Below are positions 42,854-51,446 of a stretch of DNA of 64,000 nucleotides, one piece after another. A program made the translations under genes and the position numbers. A model generated the notes under the pieces. That model was not told the DNA's origin, did not search any database, and saw only the letters and a list, made by a program, of their open reading frames with translations. The stretch is from an uncultured Methanomassiliicoccus sp. (GTDB lineage: Archaea; Thermoplasmatota; Thermoplasmata; Methanomassiliicoccales; Methanomassiliicoccaceae): the NCBI GenBank assembly GCA_944319735.1, contig CALUEU010000001.1, positions 124,001-188,000 on the forward strand, given 5' to 3'. The first letter of the stretch is position 1. Every line of letters begins with the position of its first letter.

Positions 42854-43735
42854 ATGCGTCATTTTTTGTACTATAACCAAGACTCTATTGACTCATTTTT
42901 GGCACAGATAGAACAAGGACTTTTGCTGAAAAGTGAAGATAGTAGGGGAAATGAGAATTCGATCACTAACTCTCACGGAGTAGAAGCAGATATTACAGGT
43001 GATCTGAGTGCTAAGGTACTTGGGATAGGAGCATCATTACAAGGTGATTTAAAGAAAAGTGACTCAAATACTGAAATTGCTACACGCATGGTGCAAAGTA
43101 TTCAGGAAAAAGCGTTACATGACTATGCATTTGATAAAATATTCGAATATTTAACAGAGAATGGTTTGATTAAAGATTCAGAATTTTGTATCGGAGATTC
43201 TGTATTATTGAGCGGAGAATCCACTCTCTTTGATTTTAATTATTTCCAACAGCTTTTCGCAGATGATGGTGCTATAAAATTAATTAATGATCAGTCAAAA
43301 AAGCAAGTGAAGGATCAGATATCAACTATCCGCCAAAAGATGCCTAGAGGTAATGCAAAGCCATCAGAGATTGAAATAAAAATAAAAGAGTTACAAAATA
43401 AAGTAGATAATGATGAGTCAGAGCGAAAGGAAATTGTAAAAATAATCAAAGCAATTCGCAAAGTACTTCCATACAATAGGTTTATGATCGCAGATTCTTT
43501 TTTAATACCATTGACAGATAAATATCTAAGAGATGATCCAGACATTATTGCATTTAAATATGGTGGGAAAATGTCAATTTTCGGATACATTACAAACATA
43601 ATAGATTCGACTGAGCAAAAGGAGTATTCTAATAGATTCGCTTCTTTGTATGATGCAATGAATCAAACGATGTTTAATATATTCAGAGATAAAGAAAGAA
43701 TCTATATCATGCACCCTGTTACTATGTACTACTAA
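42854..43735 (+). CDS. DUF6414-like protein
   Basis: This protein of about 293 residues starts FLYYNQDSIDSFLAQIEQGLL, the opening seen in DUF6414 proteins, then has a Gly/Ser-rich segment with GDLSAKVLGIGASLQGDLK. A charged coiled coil follows (about 165-205: EIEIKIKELQNKVDNDESERKEIVKIIKAI), and then a beta-rich C terminus. The function is unknown. The ATG at 42854 follows AAAGGTGA; the GTG at 42845 lies inside that ribosome site and is unlikely. It lies right after tRNA-Leu and is AT-rich, so recent acquisition is possible. Confidence 0.68.
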   Translation: MRHFLYYNQDSIDSFLAQIEQGLLLKSEDSRGNENSITNSHGVEADITGDLSAKVLGIGASLQGDLKKSDSNTEIATRMVQSIQEKALHDYAFDKIFEYLTENGLIKDSEFCIGDSVLLSGESTLFDFNYFQQLFADDGAIKLINDQSKKQVKDQISTIRQKMPRGNAKPSEIEIKIKELQNKVDNDESERKEIVKIIKAIRKVLPYNRFMIADSFLIPLTDKYLRDDPDIIAFKYGGKMSIFGYITNIIDSTEQKEYSNRFASLYDAMNQTMFNIFRDKERIYIMHPVTMYY

Positions 43736-43755
43736 AAACCATAGAGAAAGTTGTT

Positions 43756-43789
43756 AGTCCGCTTTAGATTAAGTGTATGCGGACTTTTA
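43756..43789 (+). terminator. Hairpin with T-run after the DUF6414-like gene
   Basis: AGTCCGC (43756-43762) pairs with GCGGACT (43779-43785) around a 16-base loop and is followed by TTTTA. It lies 20 bases past the stop. Confidence 0.5.
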
Positions 43790-43860
43790 GGTTAATTAAA
43801 TTATAAACGCTCATAATACTCAATAAAAACTATTTTCTGTATTTGATTGAGCAAATACAA

Positions 43861-44118
43861 TTATTCAAGACTCCATTTTTTGCATTGCTCAATTTTTACA
43901 GATGGATCATAGCCTTGATCTTTTCCCATATTGCTGAGCATATCACATGGAAATTCATCACACTCGCCGCAATGATTGAGCTTCTTTGATTCGCAGCAGC
44001 TTTTTACTTTGCATTCCCCGCCCCAGAACGGTTTTTCCATATTTATGCAGCCTTTACAATGTACACCCTCTTTTCGTTCACAAGAGTTACAAAGCACACC
44101 ACAGCGTGATTCATACAT
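43861..44118 (-). CDS. DUF3795-like Cys-rich protein
   Basis: The protein of about 85 residues begins MYESRCGVLCNSCERKEGVHCKGCINM. It has further cysteines in GECKVKSCCESKKLNHCGECDEFPCDMLSNM, the layout of DUF3795 proteins with Cys pairs that should bind zinc or an Fe-S cluster. A TATA-like TTTATTATTAAA lies about 26 bases before the ATG at 44118, supporting this start over the one five codons upstream. The function is unknown. Confidence 0.8.
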   Translation of the reverse strand: MYESRCGVLCNSCERKEGVHCKGCINMEKPFWGGECKVKSCCESKKLNHCGECDEFPCDMLSNMGKDQGYDPSVKIEQCKKWSLE

Positions 44119-44162
44119 ATGTATAACTAACAAAGGTTTATTATTAAAAATTTAAGATGCAT

Positions 44163-44798
44163 TTAGAAGCATGGTTTCTTACTAATGCAATAAAAAGCAT
44201 TGGATGTGTGACCATTCATTGTATCATATGTTACTTCTTCAAAAGTTAGTATTTTAAATGGGTTCAACAACTCCTTGATCCAACTAAGGTTGTGATGGCG
44301 CAACACTGCTCCATCTGAAGTTTCAAAAACACCGTATTTATTATATTTTGATTTATATAATTCATATCTAGTTAAGTTTCGTTCATCATAATTGATTAAG
44401 AAGTCAGTTACATACAAAATTCCACTTGGTTTGAGAACACGAAATATCTCATCAATGAGGTATTTTTGTTCATTGTCATCAACAATGCAAGTTAAAACTG
44501 CAGACAAGATAATTACATCAAAACTACAATTATCAAATTCTAGATGTTTATCTTTTTTAACATCCAGATCCAGGAACGGATAAAGTTGTTTGCCTTTTTC
44601 AATCATTTTTGAAGAAAAATCAACGCCCTTTAAATTTTTATAGTTATTGTTATATAATTCATATAGTGTCCTTCCATAACCACATCCAACATCCAGGATG
44701 CGATCATTCTTGTTTATATATTGGGACAGTTGGTCAAGATGCAACATAGCAGTAAATGTCTTGCATGTAGAATTGTCCCAATACTCTTTCTGATTCAT
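44163..44798 (-). CDS. SAM-dependent methyltransferase
   Basis: This 211-residue class I methyltransferase has motif I (ILDVGCGYGRTLYELY, about residues 35-50), motif II GVDFSSKMIEKGKQLYP, and CSFDVIILSAVLTCI and FRVLKPSGILYVTDFL in the later strands. The substrate is unknown. It is AT-rich, sits near a DUF3795-like gene and has no clear operon partner. UbiE/methyltransf_11-type enzymes are the closest group. Confidence 0.88.
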   Translation of the reverse strand: MNQKEYWDNSTCKTFTAMLHLDQLSQYINKNDRILDVGCGYGRTLYELYNNNYKNLKGVDFSSKMIEKGKQLYPFLDLDVKKDKHLEFDNCSFDVIILSAVLTCIVDDNEQKYLIDEIFRVLKPSGILYVTDFLINYDERNLTRYELYKSKYNKYGVFETSDGAVLRHHNLSWIKELLNPFKILTFEEVTYDTMNGHTSNAFYCISKKPCF

Positions 44799-44919
44799 TA
44801 AATATCAGTCAACTAATTAGTTTAGAGATTCAAATAACTTGCTTGTACATTTTTATAAGTATTCTTTTTGAAAATATGGTTGCAAATAGGATTTTATAAT
44901 ATATTTATGTGACGTAATC

Positions 44920-46221
44920 GTGAACAATCAAAAAGCAAAAAAGACTTTGAGTTACAGATGGATCATATTAATCGTACTGCTCATAGCTTACTTTTTTGTT
45001 TATTTTCATAGAACCTCAACCGCTGTTGTCGGTACAGAAATAGTTTCTGCAGTGGGAGGATCTGTCGCCTTGTTAGGTTCTGCATATTTTTATTCCTACA
45101 TGCTGATGCAGATTCCAAGCGGATTGATGGCAGATCGATATGGAGTCAGATCATTAGTAAGCATCTTCTTATTAATTGCAGCATTGGGCGCATTTTTGAT
45201 GGGTACGGGGGATTCCTGGGACACTGTTCTACTTGGAAGGGTGCTTATTGGTCTTGGTCTAGGTGCCATATATATTCCAATGCTGAAAGTATTGGCTGTT
45301 TGGTTCAAGAAAAATGAATTTGCTTCATTAAATGGAGTGATACTTGCTGTTGGAAATGCTGGAGCAATTGCTGCAGCAACCCCGCTTGCAATGCTTTCGG
45401 ATGCCCTCGGCTGGCAGGATGTGTTCATACTCCTCGCAGTAATTACTTTGATCCTGGCAGTAATGTGTTACATAATCATCAGAAATCATCCTTCAGACAA
45501 GGGATACATGAGCATAGAAGAGATAGTTTCAGAAGAAACAGGAGTTGCTGCTTCAGATTCTACTTCTGCCAAAGTGTCTATGAAAAGTGGCATGATTACA
45601 GTTGTGACCAGCGGTAGGAAATTCTGGGCACCAGCACTCGCATACTTCTTACTATATGGAACGTTAATGACTTATGAAGGCCTCTGGGCCGGTACATACT
45701 ACAACAATGCTTACGACTTTGAACACAGTGGAAGCTGGATGATTACAGCTGTCGGTGTAGGCATGATTCTGGGAGCACCTCTTGCAGGCCTTATGTCAGA
45801 CCGTGTGTTTCACTCAAGGAAACGTGTGAGCATTACAGGAAATATTGGATATGCAGCCATATGGCTGATAATATTCGCATTCGCAGGAATGATTGACAAC
45901 TATATTTTCTGGATAGTGGTCAATATTGCAATGGGTTTTACAGCTTCCTGGATGATTGTCACTTATGCTCAATTAAAAGATTGGTTTCCTATTGCAATAT
46001 CAGGCACAGCTGTTGCTGCCATGAATGTCTTTTTATTCATGGGGGCCGGGGTTATGCAGAGTCTTTCTCACTTTATAGTTGACAAAGACAGTTCAATAAG
46101 TGAGTTTAGATTTTTATGGCTGATCATGTTCATATGCCAGGTCGTGACCTGCATATTAGTATACTTAGCACCAGAGAATAAAAAAGGAGCAGAGGCTGTG
46201 GTAAAGATCAAAAAATCATGA
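44920..46221 (+). CDS. Major facilitator superfamily transporter
   Basis: This 433-residue protein has 12 predicted spans and the MFS loop motif between spans 2 and 3 (GLMADRYGVRSL). FVYFHRTSTAVVGTEI lies near the N terminus and a central cytoplasmic loop follows span 6. The opening pattern with FHRTS recalls the nitrate/sugar-phosphate and anion:cation symporter groups, but the substrate cannot be assigned. The GTG start at 44920 is preceded by TATA-like TTTATAATATAT. It overlaps the convergent zinc-finger gene by six bases. Confidence 0.9.
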   Translation: MNNQKAKKTLSYRWIILIVLLIAYFFVYFHRTSTAVVGTEIVSAVGGSVALLGSAYFYSYMLMQIPSGLMADRYGVRSLVSIFLLIAALGAFLMGTGDSWDTVLLGRVLIGLGLGAIYIPMLKVLAVWFKKNEFASLNGVILAVGNAGAIAAATPLAMLSDALGWQDVFILLAVITLILAVMCYIIIRNHPSDKGYMSIEEIVSEETGVAASDSTSAKVSMKSGMITVVTSGRKFWAPALAYFLLYGTLMTYEGLWAGTYYNNAYDFEHSGSWMITAVGVGMILGAPLAGLMSDRVFHSRKRVSITGNIGYAAIWLIIFAFAGMIDNYIFWIVVNIAMGFTASWMIVTYAQLKDWFPIAISGTAVAAMNVFLFMGAGVMQSLSHFIVDKDSSISEFRFLWLIMFICQVVTCILVYLAPENKKGAEAVVKIKKS

Positions 46222-46578
46222 TTTACCACTGAATTTGACTTTCATACCATGGACAACATCCATATGATATGCCAGATTATATGAGAGTTTATCATCTGTT
46301 AGACCCCTCACCGCGTCACCGCAGATGGGACAAATTACAGATTCAGGTAACGCTTCTCCAGGAAGTTTCTCTGATTGAGAGTCGTGGAATTCAATAATCG
46401 CTTCTTGATCGTATGATCTCTGAGAATAGTCTTCTGGCTGAATGTTACTTCCTTTAGGCACTGAGGTTACAGAGAGATTATGTTTCATTAAAAAGTGACT
46501 TTGCAGATTTTTACTAAGATCTGCTTCGCCTGCACCTGCGATCGGATCATTACACAGAGGACACAGTAAAGTTATCAT
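46216..46578 (-). CDS. Tandem C2H2-type zinc-finger protein (120 aa)
   Basis: Two similar units are visible: CPLCNDPIAGAGEADLSKNLQSHFLMKH (about 6-33) and CPICGDAVRGLTDDKLSYNLAYHMDVVH (about 82-109). Each has C-x2-C, then about 17 residues, then H-x4-H. They are separated by an acidic linker. The two units match each other, so the protein is an internal duplication. It might bind nucleic acid or a protein; no close family is recognised. Confidence 0.78.
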   Translation of the reverse strand: MITLLCPLCNDPIAGAGEADLSKNLQSHFLMKHNLSVTSVPKGSNIQPEDYSQRSYDQEAIIEFHDSQSEKLPGEALPESVICPICGDAVRGLTDDKLSYNLAYHMDVVHGMKVKFSGKS

Positions 46579-46709
46579 GTGTTAAAATGCTCTAATCAGA
46601 TAAGTTTAAAAATTGCCCAAATTTACTTTTAAAAGTCTCTGATTTTTTGCATAAAACACAAAAGAAATATACTGGAGCAACTGTAGGACTAATTTGTAGG
46701 GATTACGAA

Positions 46710-47357
46710 GTGTCCATAGTCGGCAGTTTATTTGACACGATCTTTGAAATTGTTACGAATTTTATAGACACTATAGGATATGCAGGAATATTCTTAGCAA
46801 TGTTCATAGAAGGCATACTGACACCCATTCCAAGTGAAATAATTGTTCCATTTGCAGGCTATCTAGCAGAAAGTGGCAGATTTAATTTGATTCTAGTCAT
46901 ACTGGTAGCATCTGTTGGAGCTACAGTCGGGGCGATAGTTGCATATTACTTGGCAAAGTGGTTAGGAAGAGCTGTGATATTGAGATATGGCAAATATATA
47001 GGATTGAATGATAAGTCGCTAGACAAAGCCAACGCATGGTTTGAAAAGTATGGATCATATGGTGTCTTAATTGGTCATGCACTGCCGGGTATTCGTTCAA
47101 TTATTTCATTTCCTGCAGGTCTTGCAAATATGGATCTTAAAAAATTCATAACCTTCACATTTATTGGAGCAATGATCTGGAACACTGTGTTGGGATCGGC
47201 AGGTTATATCCTTGGGGAAAATTATGGGCAGATTGAAGAACTTTTTGAAGCTGCTCACATAGATGTGATCATACTAGGTGCACTAGTAGCCATATTAGCC
47301 ATCTATTTTATATACAAACATTATAAAAAAGTTAAAAGTGATGTATCTAAAAAATAA
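46710..47357 (+). CDS. DedA-family membrane protein
   Basis: The protein of about 215 residues has the DedA core: GYAGIFLAMFIEGILTPIPSEIIVPFAGYLAE with the conserved Glu and Pro, GAIVAYYLAKWLGR, WFEKYGSYGVLIGHALPGIRSIISFPAGLANM (Gly-Arg-rich motif) and a last span. DedA proteins scramble or flip polyprenyl or phospholipid carriers. The frame extends upstream to TTG 46647; the GTG at 46710 fits the family N terminus better. It stands alone. Confidence 0.88.
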   Translation: MSIVGSLFDTIFEIVTNFIDTIGYAGIFLAMFIEGILTPIPSEIIVPFAGYLAESGRFNLILVILVASVGATVGAIVAYYLAKWLGRAVILRYGKYIGLNDKSLDKANAWFEKYGSYGVLIGHALPGIRSIISFPAGLANMDLKKFITFTFIGAMIWNTVLGSAGYILGENYGQIEELFEAAHIDVIILGALVAILAIYFIYKHYKKVKSDVSKK

Positions 47358-47502
47358 TGGACCGATATGGGTAATTAAAAGGATTATTTTATTACATAAA
47401 TAGTCCTCATCTAGACATTAATAGCCAGATCCAAAAATAGGCCCATATAGTAACCATACAGTACATAAACTCTCATTAATTAAATACCATTATAAGGCGG
47501 AT

Positions 47503-47676
47503 ATGTCCAACACGAAGCAAATCAAAGTTACCGCTCCACCTGCAATCGTAAAAGCCATTGATGAAGAAGTTGAAAATGGAAAATTTACAGGCCGTGGAGA
47601 CTTTGTGCTTTATGCAATAAGATATTACATGGATAATCACAAAACATCTACAGCCAAAAAGGAATCAGAAGATTGA
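47503..47676 (+). CDS. Ribbon-helix-helix regulator (57 aa)
   Basis: A short frame starts at ATG 47503 and ends at TGA 47676. The peptide has the RHH plan: a beta strand KQIKVTAPP, helix AIVKAIDEEVENG, then FTGRGDFVLYAIRYYMDNHK as helix 2 and tail. The strand residues and the turn after helix 1 (KFTGRGDF) match RHH DNA-binding proteins. The ribosome site AAGGCGG sits six bases before the ATG and a TATA-like ATTAATTAAATA precedes it. It probably dimerises to bind a palindrome. Confidence 0.78.
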   Translation: MSNTKQIKVTAPPAIVKAIDEEVENGKFTGRGDFVLYAIRYYMDNHKTSTAKKESED

Positions 47677-47693
47677 GATTGATCCTCAATTAA

Positions 47694-47879
47694 ATGATGT
47701 ACCATAATCAGTTAGGATCATTTTTAGAGCTAGATGCAACGTATAAAAAATCTATAAATTCATATAAAGATATAACTGCAGCGAATGCAACTGCAAACGC
47801 TGCATTAAAATCACAAGTTGACTTTTTTATAAATACATATCATAAAACTATCATGACAATACAATTCAGCATACAGTGA
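47694..47879 (+). CDS. Possible small protein (61 aa), uncertain
   Basis: This 61-residue frame follows the RHH gene by 17 bases on the same strand and could be its partner. Codon use resembles the AT-rich neighbours and the middle is Ala/Asn-rich (ITAANATANAALKS). There is no clear ribosome site, no recognised family, and its end overlaps the convergent Cys-rich gene. It may be chance. Confidence 0.28.
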   Translation: MMYHNQLGSFLELDATYKKSINSYKDITAANATANAALKSQVDFFINTYHKTIMTIQFSIQ

Positions 47880-48024
47880 TTGGAGAATTTGTTTGTAAGC
47901 CTCTGAGGCAAGATGGAAGATTCTTTTTCACATCCCTGTGATAAGTTACACATTCACAGCATTTTCCATGCCTAGGACAGTCACTCGAACAGCTGCATTT
48001 TGAAGGATCGTTGTCACAAACCAT
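47866..48024 (-). CDS. Cys-rich mini-protein (52 aa, DUF6485-like)
   Basis: An ATG at 48024 opens 52 codons ending at TGA 47866. The peptide is dense in cysteine: C3, C10, C12, C16, C22, C23, C25, C39 and C52. The core KCSCSSDCPRHGKCCECVTYHRDVKKNLPSC matches the pattern of short DUF6485-type archaeal and bacterial proteins (C-x-C-x3-C-x-R-x-G-x-CC-x-C-x2-YH). It probably binds a metal or Fe-S cluster. The conserved pattern, more than the length, supports a real gene. Confidence 0.75.
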   Translation of the reverse strand: MVCDNDPSKCSCSSDCPRHGKCCECVTYHRDVKKNLPSCLRGLQTNSPITVC

Positions 48025-48121
48025 GAGTGTAACTATCATGCAAAGGATATATTGCTTTTCACTAAATTCTTAACAACCAGCATGGTCAAATGTCCAAGAT
48101 ATTTACTTTGATGTTGAGCTG

Positions 48122-48454
48122 TCACTTCATATCAAATGTCATTGTGGATGTCGGTGAATTTTTTGCAGCTGTTTTTGAGATCATTCCAGACTCTAGCCAA
48201 CATGCATTATATACAGAAACTGGAACTAAACAAGTTGGTGTTATGTGAGATGTCTCTGCAAGCTTCATTATTTTAGAGTCTGTTATGGAAGTCATATCAA
48301 CCAATCCAACTTCTGTTAATGATTTAGCATAATCCCGGACATGGCTGCATGTAGATTTTATATGAATTTTGACAGACCCATCATCATTCAGATCAGTTTC
48401 AATAACTGTGCGGTTTGGGCATATAGGCATATCAACTATAACTTTTGAAGACAT
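48122..48454 (-). CDS. Uncharacterised archaeal protein with conserved cysteines (110 aa)
   Basis: This 110-residue protein has four cysteines: CPNRTVIETDLNDDG near the N terminus, STCSHVRDYAKSL, then PTCLVPVSVYNACWLESGMIS. It looks like an alpha/beta domain with a metal site. It resembles small methanogen proteins annotated DUF6951, recalled not searched. A palindrome overlaps its promoter, so it is probably regulated on its own. It lies near an iron/cobalamin-type importer, a possible link. Confidence 0.72.
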   Translation of the reverse strand: MSSKVIVDMPICPNRTVIETDLNDDGSVKIHIKSTCSHVRDYAKSLTEVGLVDMTSITDSKIMKLAETSHITPTCLVPVSVYNACWLESGMISKTAAKNSPTSTMTFDMK

Positions 48455-48473
48455 TTTACAAACCCATATTATA

Positions 48474-48497
48474 ATCGATAATATAGTATATATCGAT
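48474..48497. promoter_or_regulatory. Palindromic operator ATCGATA-N10-TATCGAT
   Basis: ATCGATA (48474-48480) and TATCGAT (48491-48497) are perfect inverted repeats around ATATAGTATA. The site sits 20 to 43 bases before the start of the minus-strand gene at 48454, over its TATA region, where a repressor would act. Confidence 0.5.
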
Positions 48498-48664
48498 CAC
48501 TATTGCGTAATGCTTAGTAATTGAAGAATTAATCACTGGTTCCAATAACAATGATACTTAATCCATCAATCAATTATTAATTGCCTTACATCTTTTTTCT
48601 AATTCTGAAAATGCATATGAAAAAATGGTGCTCTCAATATGCCAGTTAGTATGTCAAATGGCAA

Positions 48665-49450
48665 CTATTCTTTTAATGAAGATATCATAGAAACGTTGTA
48701 TCTTTTAATTCTTTCATCAAAATATAACTCAGCATCAATTGAAAATACATCCCTCATAGAATCAGAAGTGAGTGATACCTTTGGTGGACCAGATGATTGT
48801 ATTCTTCCTTTTTTCATGAGAATTAATTTATCACAGTATCTAGCAGCCAATGGAAGATCATGTGTCACCATCACAACGGTTAAATTTTCAGACCTAGATA
48901 GAGAATAGATCATTTCTAGAATTTCTAATTGATGATTCACATCAAGGTGAAGTGTTGGTTCATCCAGTAGTAATATCTTAGGCATTTGAGCAAGAGCCCT
49001 TGCTATAATTACACGCTGCCTTTCACCTCCACTTAAGCTATCCATACTGCGCTTTGCAAGATGTGTAACGTTTGTCATTTCCATTGCATGCTTTACAATA
49101 TTTATATCTGATTCAGTTTCTGTTTCAAAACGTTCTAGGGCCGGGATGCGACCCATCATTACAATATCCAGTGCAGAAAACTGTGAGCCCATGTTTACAC
49201 TTTGAGGAACCACACCTACATTAAGTGCAATTTCTTTACGAGACATATCATTTACATTTTTATCGCCAATCAAAATCGACCCTGTTTTAGGAGAGAGTGC
49301 TTTGTTTATACACCTGAGCAGAGTGGTTTTTCCAGATCCATTGGGCCCGAGAATTCCTACAATTTCTCCTTCAGAAATATTCATTGAAATATCAGATAAA
49401 ATCTTAGAACTACCATATTCAAATGCAACTCCGTGAACTGATAATTTCAA
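48665..49450 (-). CDS. ABC transporter ATP-binding protein, iron/cobalamin type
   Basis: This 261-residue ATPase has Walker A GPNGSGKTT (about 36-44), signature LSGGERQRVIIARAL, Walker B LLLDEPTLHLD and the H-loop THDLP. It belongs to the FecE/BtuD group that energises uptake of iron chelates, haem or cobalamin. It follows the permease by one base and the binding protein further upstream, all on the minus strand. The specific cargo is not shown by sequence. Confidence 0.93.
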   Translation of the reverse strand: MKLSVHGVAFEYGSSKILSDISMNISEGEIVGILGPNGSGKTTLLRCINKALSPKTGSILIGDKNVNDMSRKEIALNVGVVPQSVNMGSQFSALDIVMMGRIPALERFETETESDINIVKHAMEMTNVTHLAKRSMDSLSGGERQRVIIARALAQMPKILLLDEPTLHLDVNHQLEILEMIYSLSRSENLTVVMVTHDLPLAARYCDKLILMKKGRIQSSGPPKVSLTSDSMRDVFSIDAELYFDERIKRYNVSMISSLKE

Positions 49451-49451
49451 C

Positions 49452-50498
49452 TTACCACCCCATAGATTTTTTACGAGATATTAATAAATAAATAAAGAAC
49501 GGAGCTCCAATTGCGGAAGTTATTATCCCTACAGGCATTTCTGCAGGACTGATGATTACTCTAGCTACAGTATCAGCTAGAATCAAGAATATGCCCCCGC
49601 CCAGTATGGATGCCGGCAGTAGAATGCGATGGTCTGGACCGACAAACATTCTCATAATATGAGGGACAATCAAACCTACAAATCCAATTGTTCCAGTCAT
49701 GGATACAGCCATGGCAGTTATAAGAGACGCTGCTAGTAGCAACAGTAAGCGGGACCTATTGACGTTTATACCCAGGTTGCTAGCCTGTTCTTCACCTACA
49801 GTCATTGCATTTAATTCTCGTGATAATCCCAGAATGAGAATTGATCCAAGGAGAATTGGTAAAAATGCAATCGAAACTTGAGTCCAAGAAGATGTGTTGA
49901 GACTACCCATTAACCAAAATACAATTCCAGAAAGTTGATCTCCTGCAAAGTACTGCATGGCTGAGATAAGTGCACTGAATAACGCACCTACTGCAATACC
50001 TGCAAGCAATAATGTTTCTACAGGTACGTATCCATTTCGTGTTCTAGAGATAGAATAAACCAAGAATAATGAGATGAATGCAAATATGAAAGCCATGGCA
50101 GATGTTGAAAATTGCCCGCTGATTACTGAAATTCCAAATACCATTGATAATGAAGCACCAAAAGCAGCCCCATTGGATATGCCAAGTACGGATGGGGAGG
50201 CCATGGAATTTCTGAATATGCCTTGCATTGCAGCTCCCGCTAGTGCTAGTGCTGCTCCAACTATGCCAGCTAACGCGATGCGGGGTAAGCGGTAACTTAT
50301 CACAATCCAACGTTCTGTATCATCACCATCTCCAAGGAATAATATCTTAAGAATGTCTGTGAATGATAAATTTGCATAGCCTGCTCTTAATGCAACAACA
50401 CACGAAAAAAATAGAAAAATCGCGAGTACAGATATATAGACTAACCAACGTTTTTTGTTAGTCTTCTGTATCTCTGCGATGTCCAAATCACTCATCAT
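49452..50498 (-). CDS. FecCD-family ABC transporter permease
   Basis: This 348-residue permease has about ten spans and the FecCD signature: YRLPRIALAGIVGAALALAGAAMQGIFRNSMASPSVLGISNGAAFGASL near the start and GTIGFVGLIVPHIMRMFVGPDHRILLPAS for ATPase coupling. It moves iron-siderophore or cobalamin-like substrates inward. It lies between the ATPase and binding protein genes with spacings of one and six bases, so all three form one operon. Confidence 0.94.
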   Translation of the reverse strand: MMSDLDIAEIQKTNKKRWLVYISVLAIFLFFSCVVALRAGYANLSFTDILKILFLGDGDDTERWIVISYRLPRIALAGIVGAALALAGAAMQGIFRNSMASPSVLGISNGAAFGASLSMVFGISVISGQFSTSAMAFIFAFISLFLVYSISRTRNGYVPVETLLLAGIAVGALFSALISAMQYFAGDQLSGIVFWLMGSLNTSSWTQVSIAFLPILLGSILILGLSRELNAMTVGEEQASNLGINVNRSRLLLLLAASLITAMAVSMTGTIGFVGLIVPHIMRMFVGPDHRILLPASILGGGIFLILADTVARVIISPAEMPVGIITSAIGAPFFIYLLISRKKSMGW

Positions 50499-50504
50499 CC
50501 ATCC

Positions 50505-51446
50505 TCATAGATTTGGATAAAAGAATGAAACCATCTCTTCCAGTGCAATAATCAAGCTGGGAGAAGCAGTCATTGTGTTTGCAGAGATGATGTGCACCCT
50601 GTCATTCTGGACAGCTTTTGTTGTTGGAAACTTAGCAGAAATTGAGTTTACAGTCTCACTCTGTGTAGTTCCTGCCTCCAATAGAATCACATCTGGGTTT
50701 TGGGTTACAATATACTCTGCATTAGGGGTTGGATTCTTAGATGTTGTATCTTCTCCATAAATGTTAATTCCACCTGCCAGTGTTATTAACTCATTAGACA
50801 AAGCATCTTTTCCTACAGTGTTGCCACTTTGAATCTGGAGATATACTTTAACACGCTCATTTTCAGGTATATCTGCTACTTTAGCAGAAATTGCATCAAT
50901 TCTGTTTTGAAGGTCTAATGACTTTTCAGCTGCCTCATCACTTCCTAATATCTTAGCAATTGTAGAAATGGACTGCATAGTTGATTCTACGCTGCTTGGA
51001 TAAAGAGCTACAACCTTGAATCCATTATTTTCAAGGTTTGTAATAATCCCATCATTTGCAACATATGATGGAAAAGACCAGACAAATATGCAGTCAGGAT
51101 TAATAGTTTTCAGGCTTTCAAGATTTATAGAATCCAATGCTCCTAAATTAACAATCTTCAACTCTGCCGCATTTTCAAGATTTTTATAACTAGTTCCATC
51201 CAATCCAACAATTTTACTCTCACCATTTAGCCAAGAGATAACATCTGTAAATGCAGATCCAAGAGAAACTACTCTTTCTGCCGGGGTATCAAATGAGATG
51301 GTTTTTCCTCTATAATCAACTATTGAAAAATTTCCTTCATTCCGATTATCATCAGGATTATTTTCTGCAGAGATTATTGAGTATGTTGCAACCGCAGCAA
51401 CCAAAATTACAACAGTTGCAAGTATAGCATATAGTTTGGCATTCAT
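50505..51446 (-). CDS. ABC transporter substrate-binding protein, iron/cobalamin type
   Basis: This 313-residue protein begins with a membrane helix (about residues 5-26) that serves as signal anchor. A cluster-A-type binding fold follows: AERVVSLGSAFTDVISWLNGESKIVGLD, LESLKTINPDCIFVW, a long connecting helix and a second lobe with TQNPDVILLEAGTT. Like FhuD/BtuF, it captures an iron complex or vitamin B12 outside the cell and delivers it to the FecCD permease. It starts the three-gene operon. Confidence 0.92.
   Translation of the reverse strand: MNAKLYAILATVVILVAAVATYSIISAENNPDDNRNEGNFSIVDYRGKTISFDTPAERVVSLGSAFTDVISWLNGESKIVGLDGTSYKNLENAAELKIVNLGALDSINLESLKTINPDCIFVWSFPSYVANDGIITNLENNGFKVVALYPSSVESTMQSISTIAKILGSDEAAEKSLDLQNRIDAISAKVADIPENERVKVYLQIQSGNTVGKDALSNELITLAGGINIYGEDTTSKNPTPNAEYIVTQNPDVILLEAGTTQSETVNSISAKFPTTKAVQNDRVHIISANTMTASPSLIIALEEMVSFFYPNL

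Noticed and set aside
30006-47446. Shared 14-mer AAATAGGCCCATAT near 30007 and near 47435
   Set aside because: Only the first copy forms a full hairpin. Two copies of a short AT-rich word in 64 kb can be chance, and the flanks differ.
48639-48908. Plus-strand 89-residue frame over the ABC ATPase end
   Set aside because: It is a shadow of the ATPase on the other strand. The protein has no recognisable pattern.
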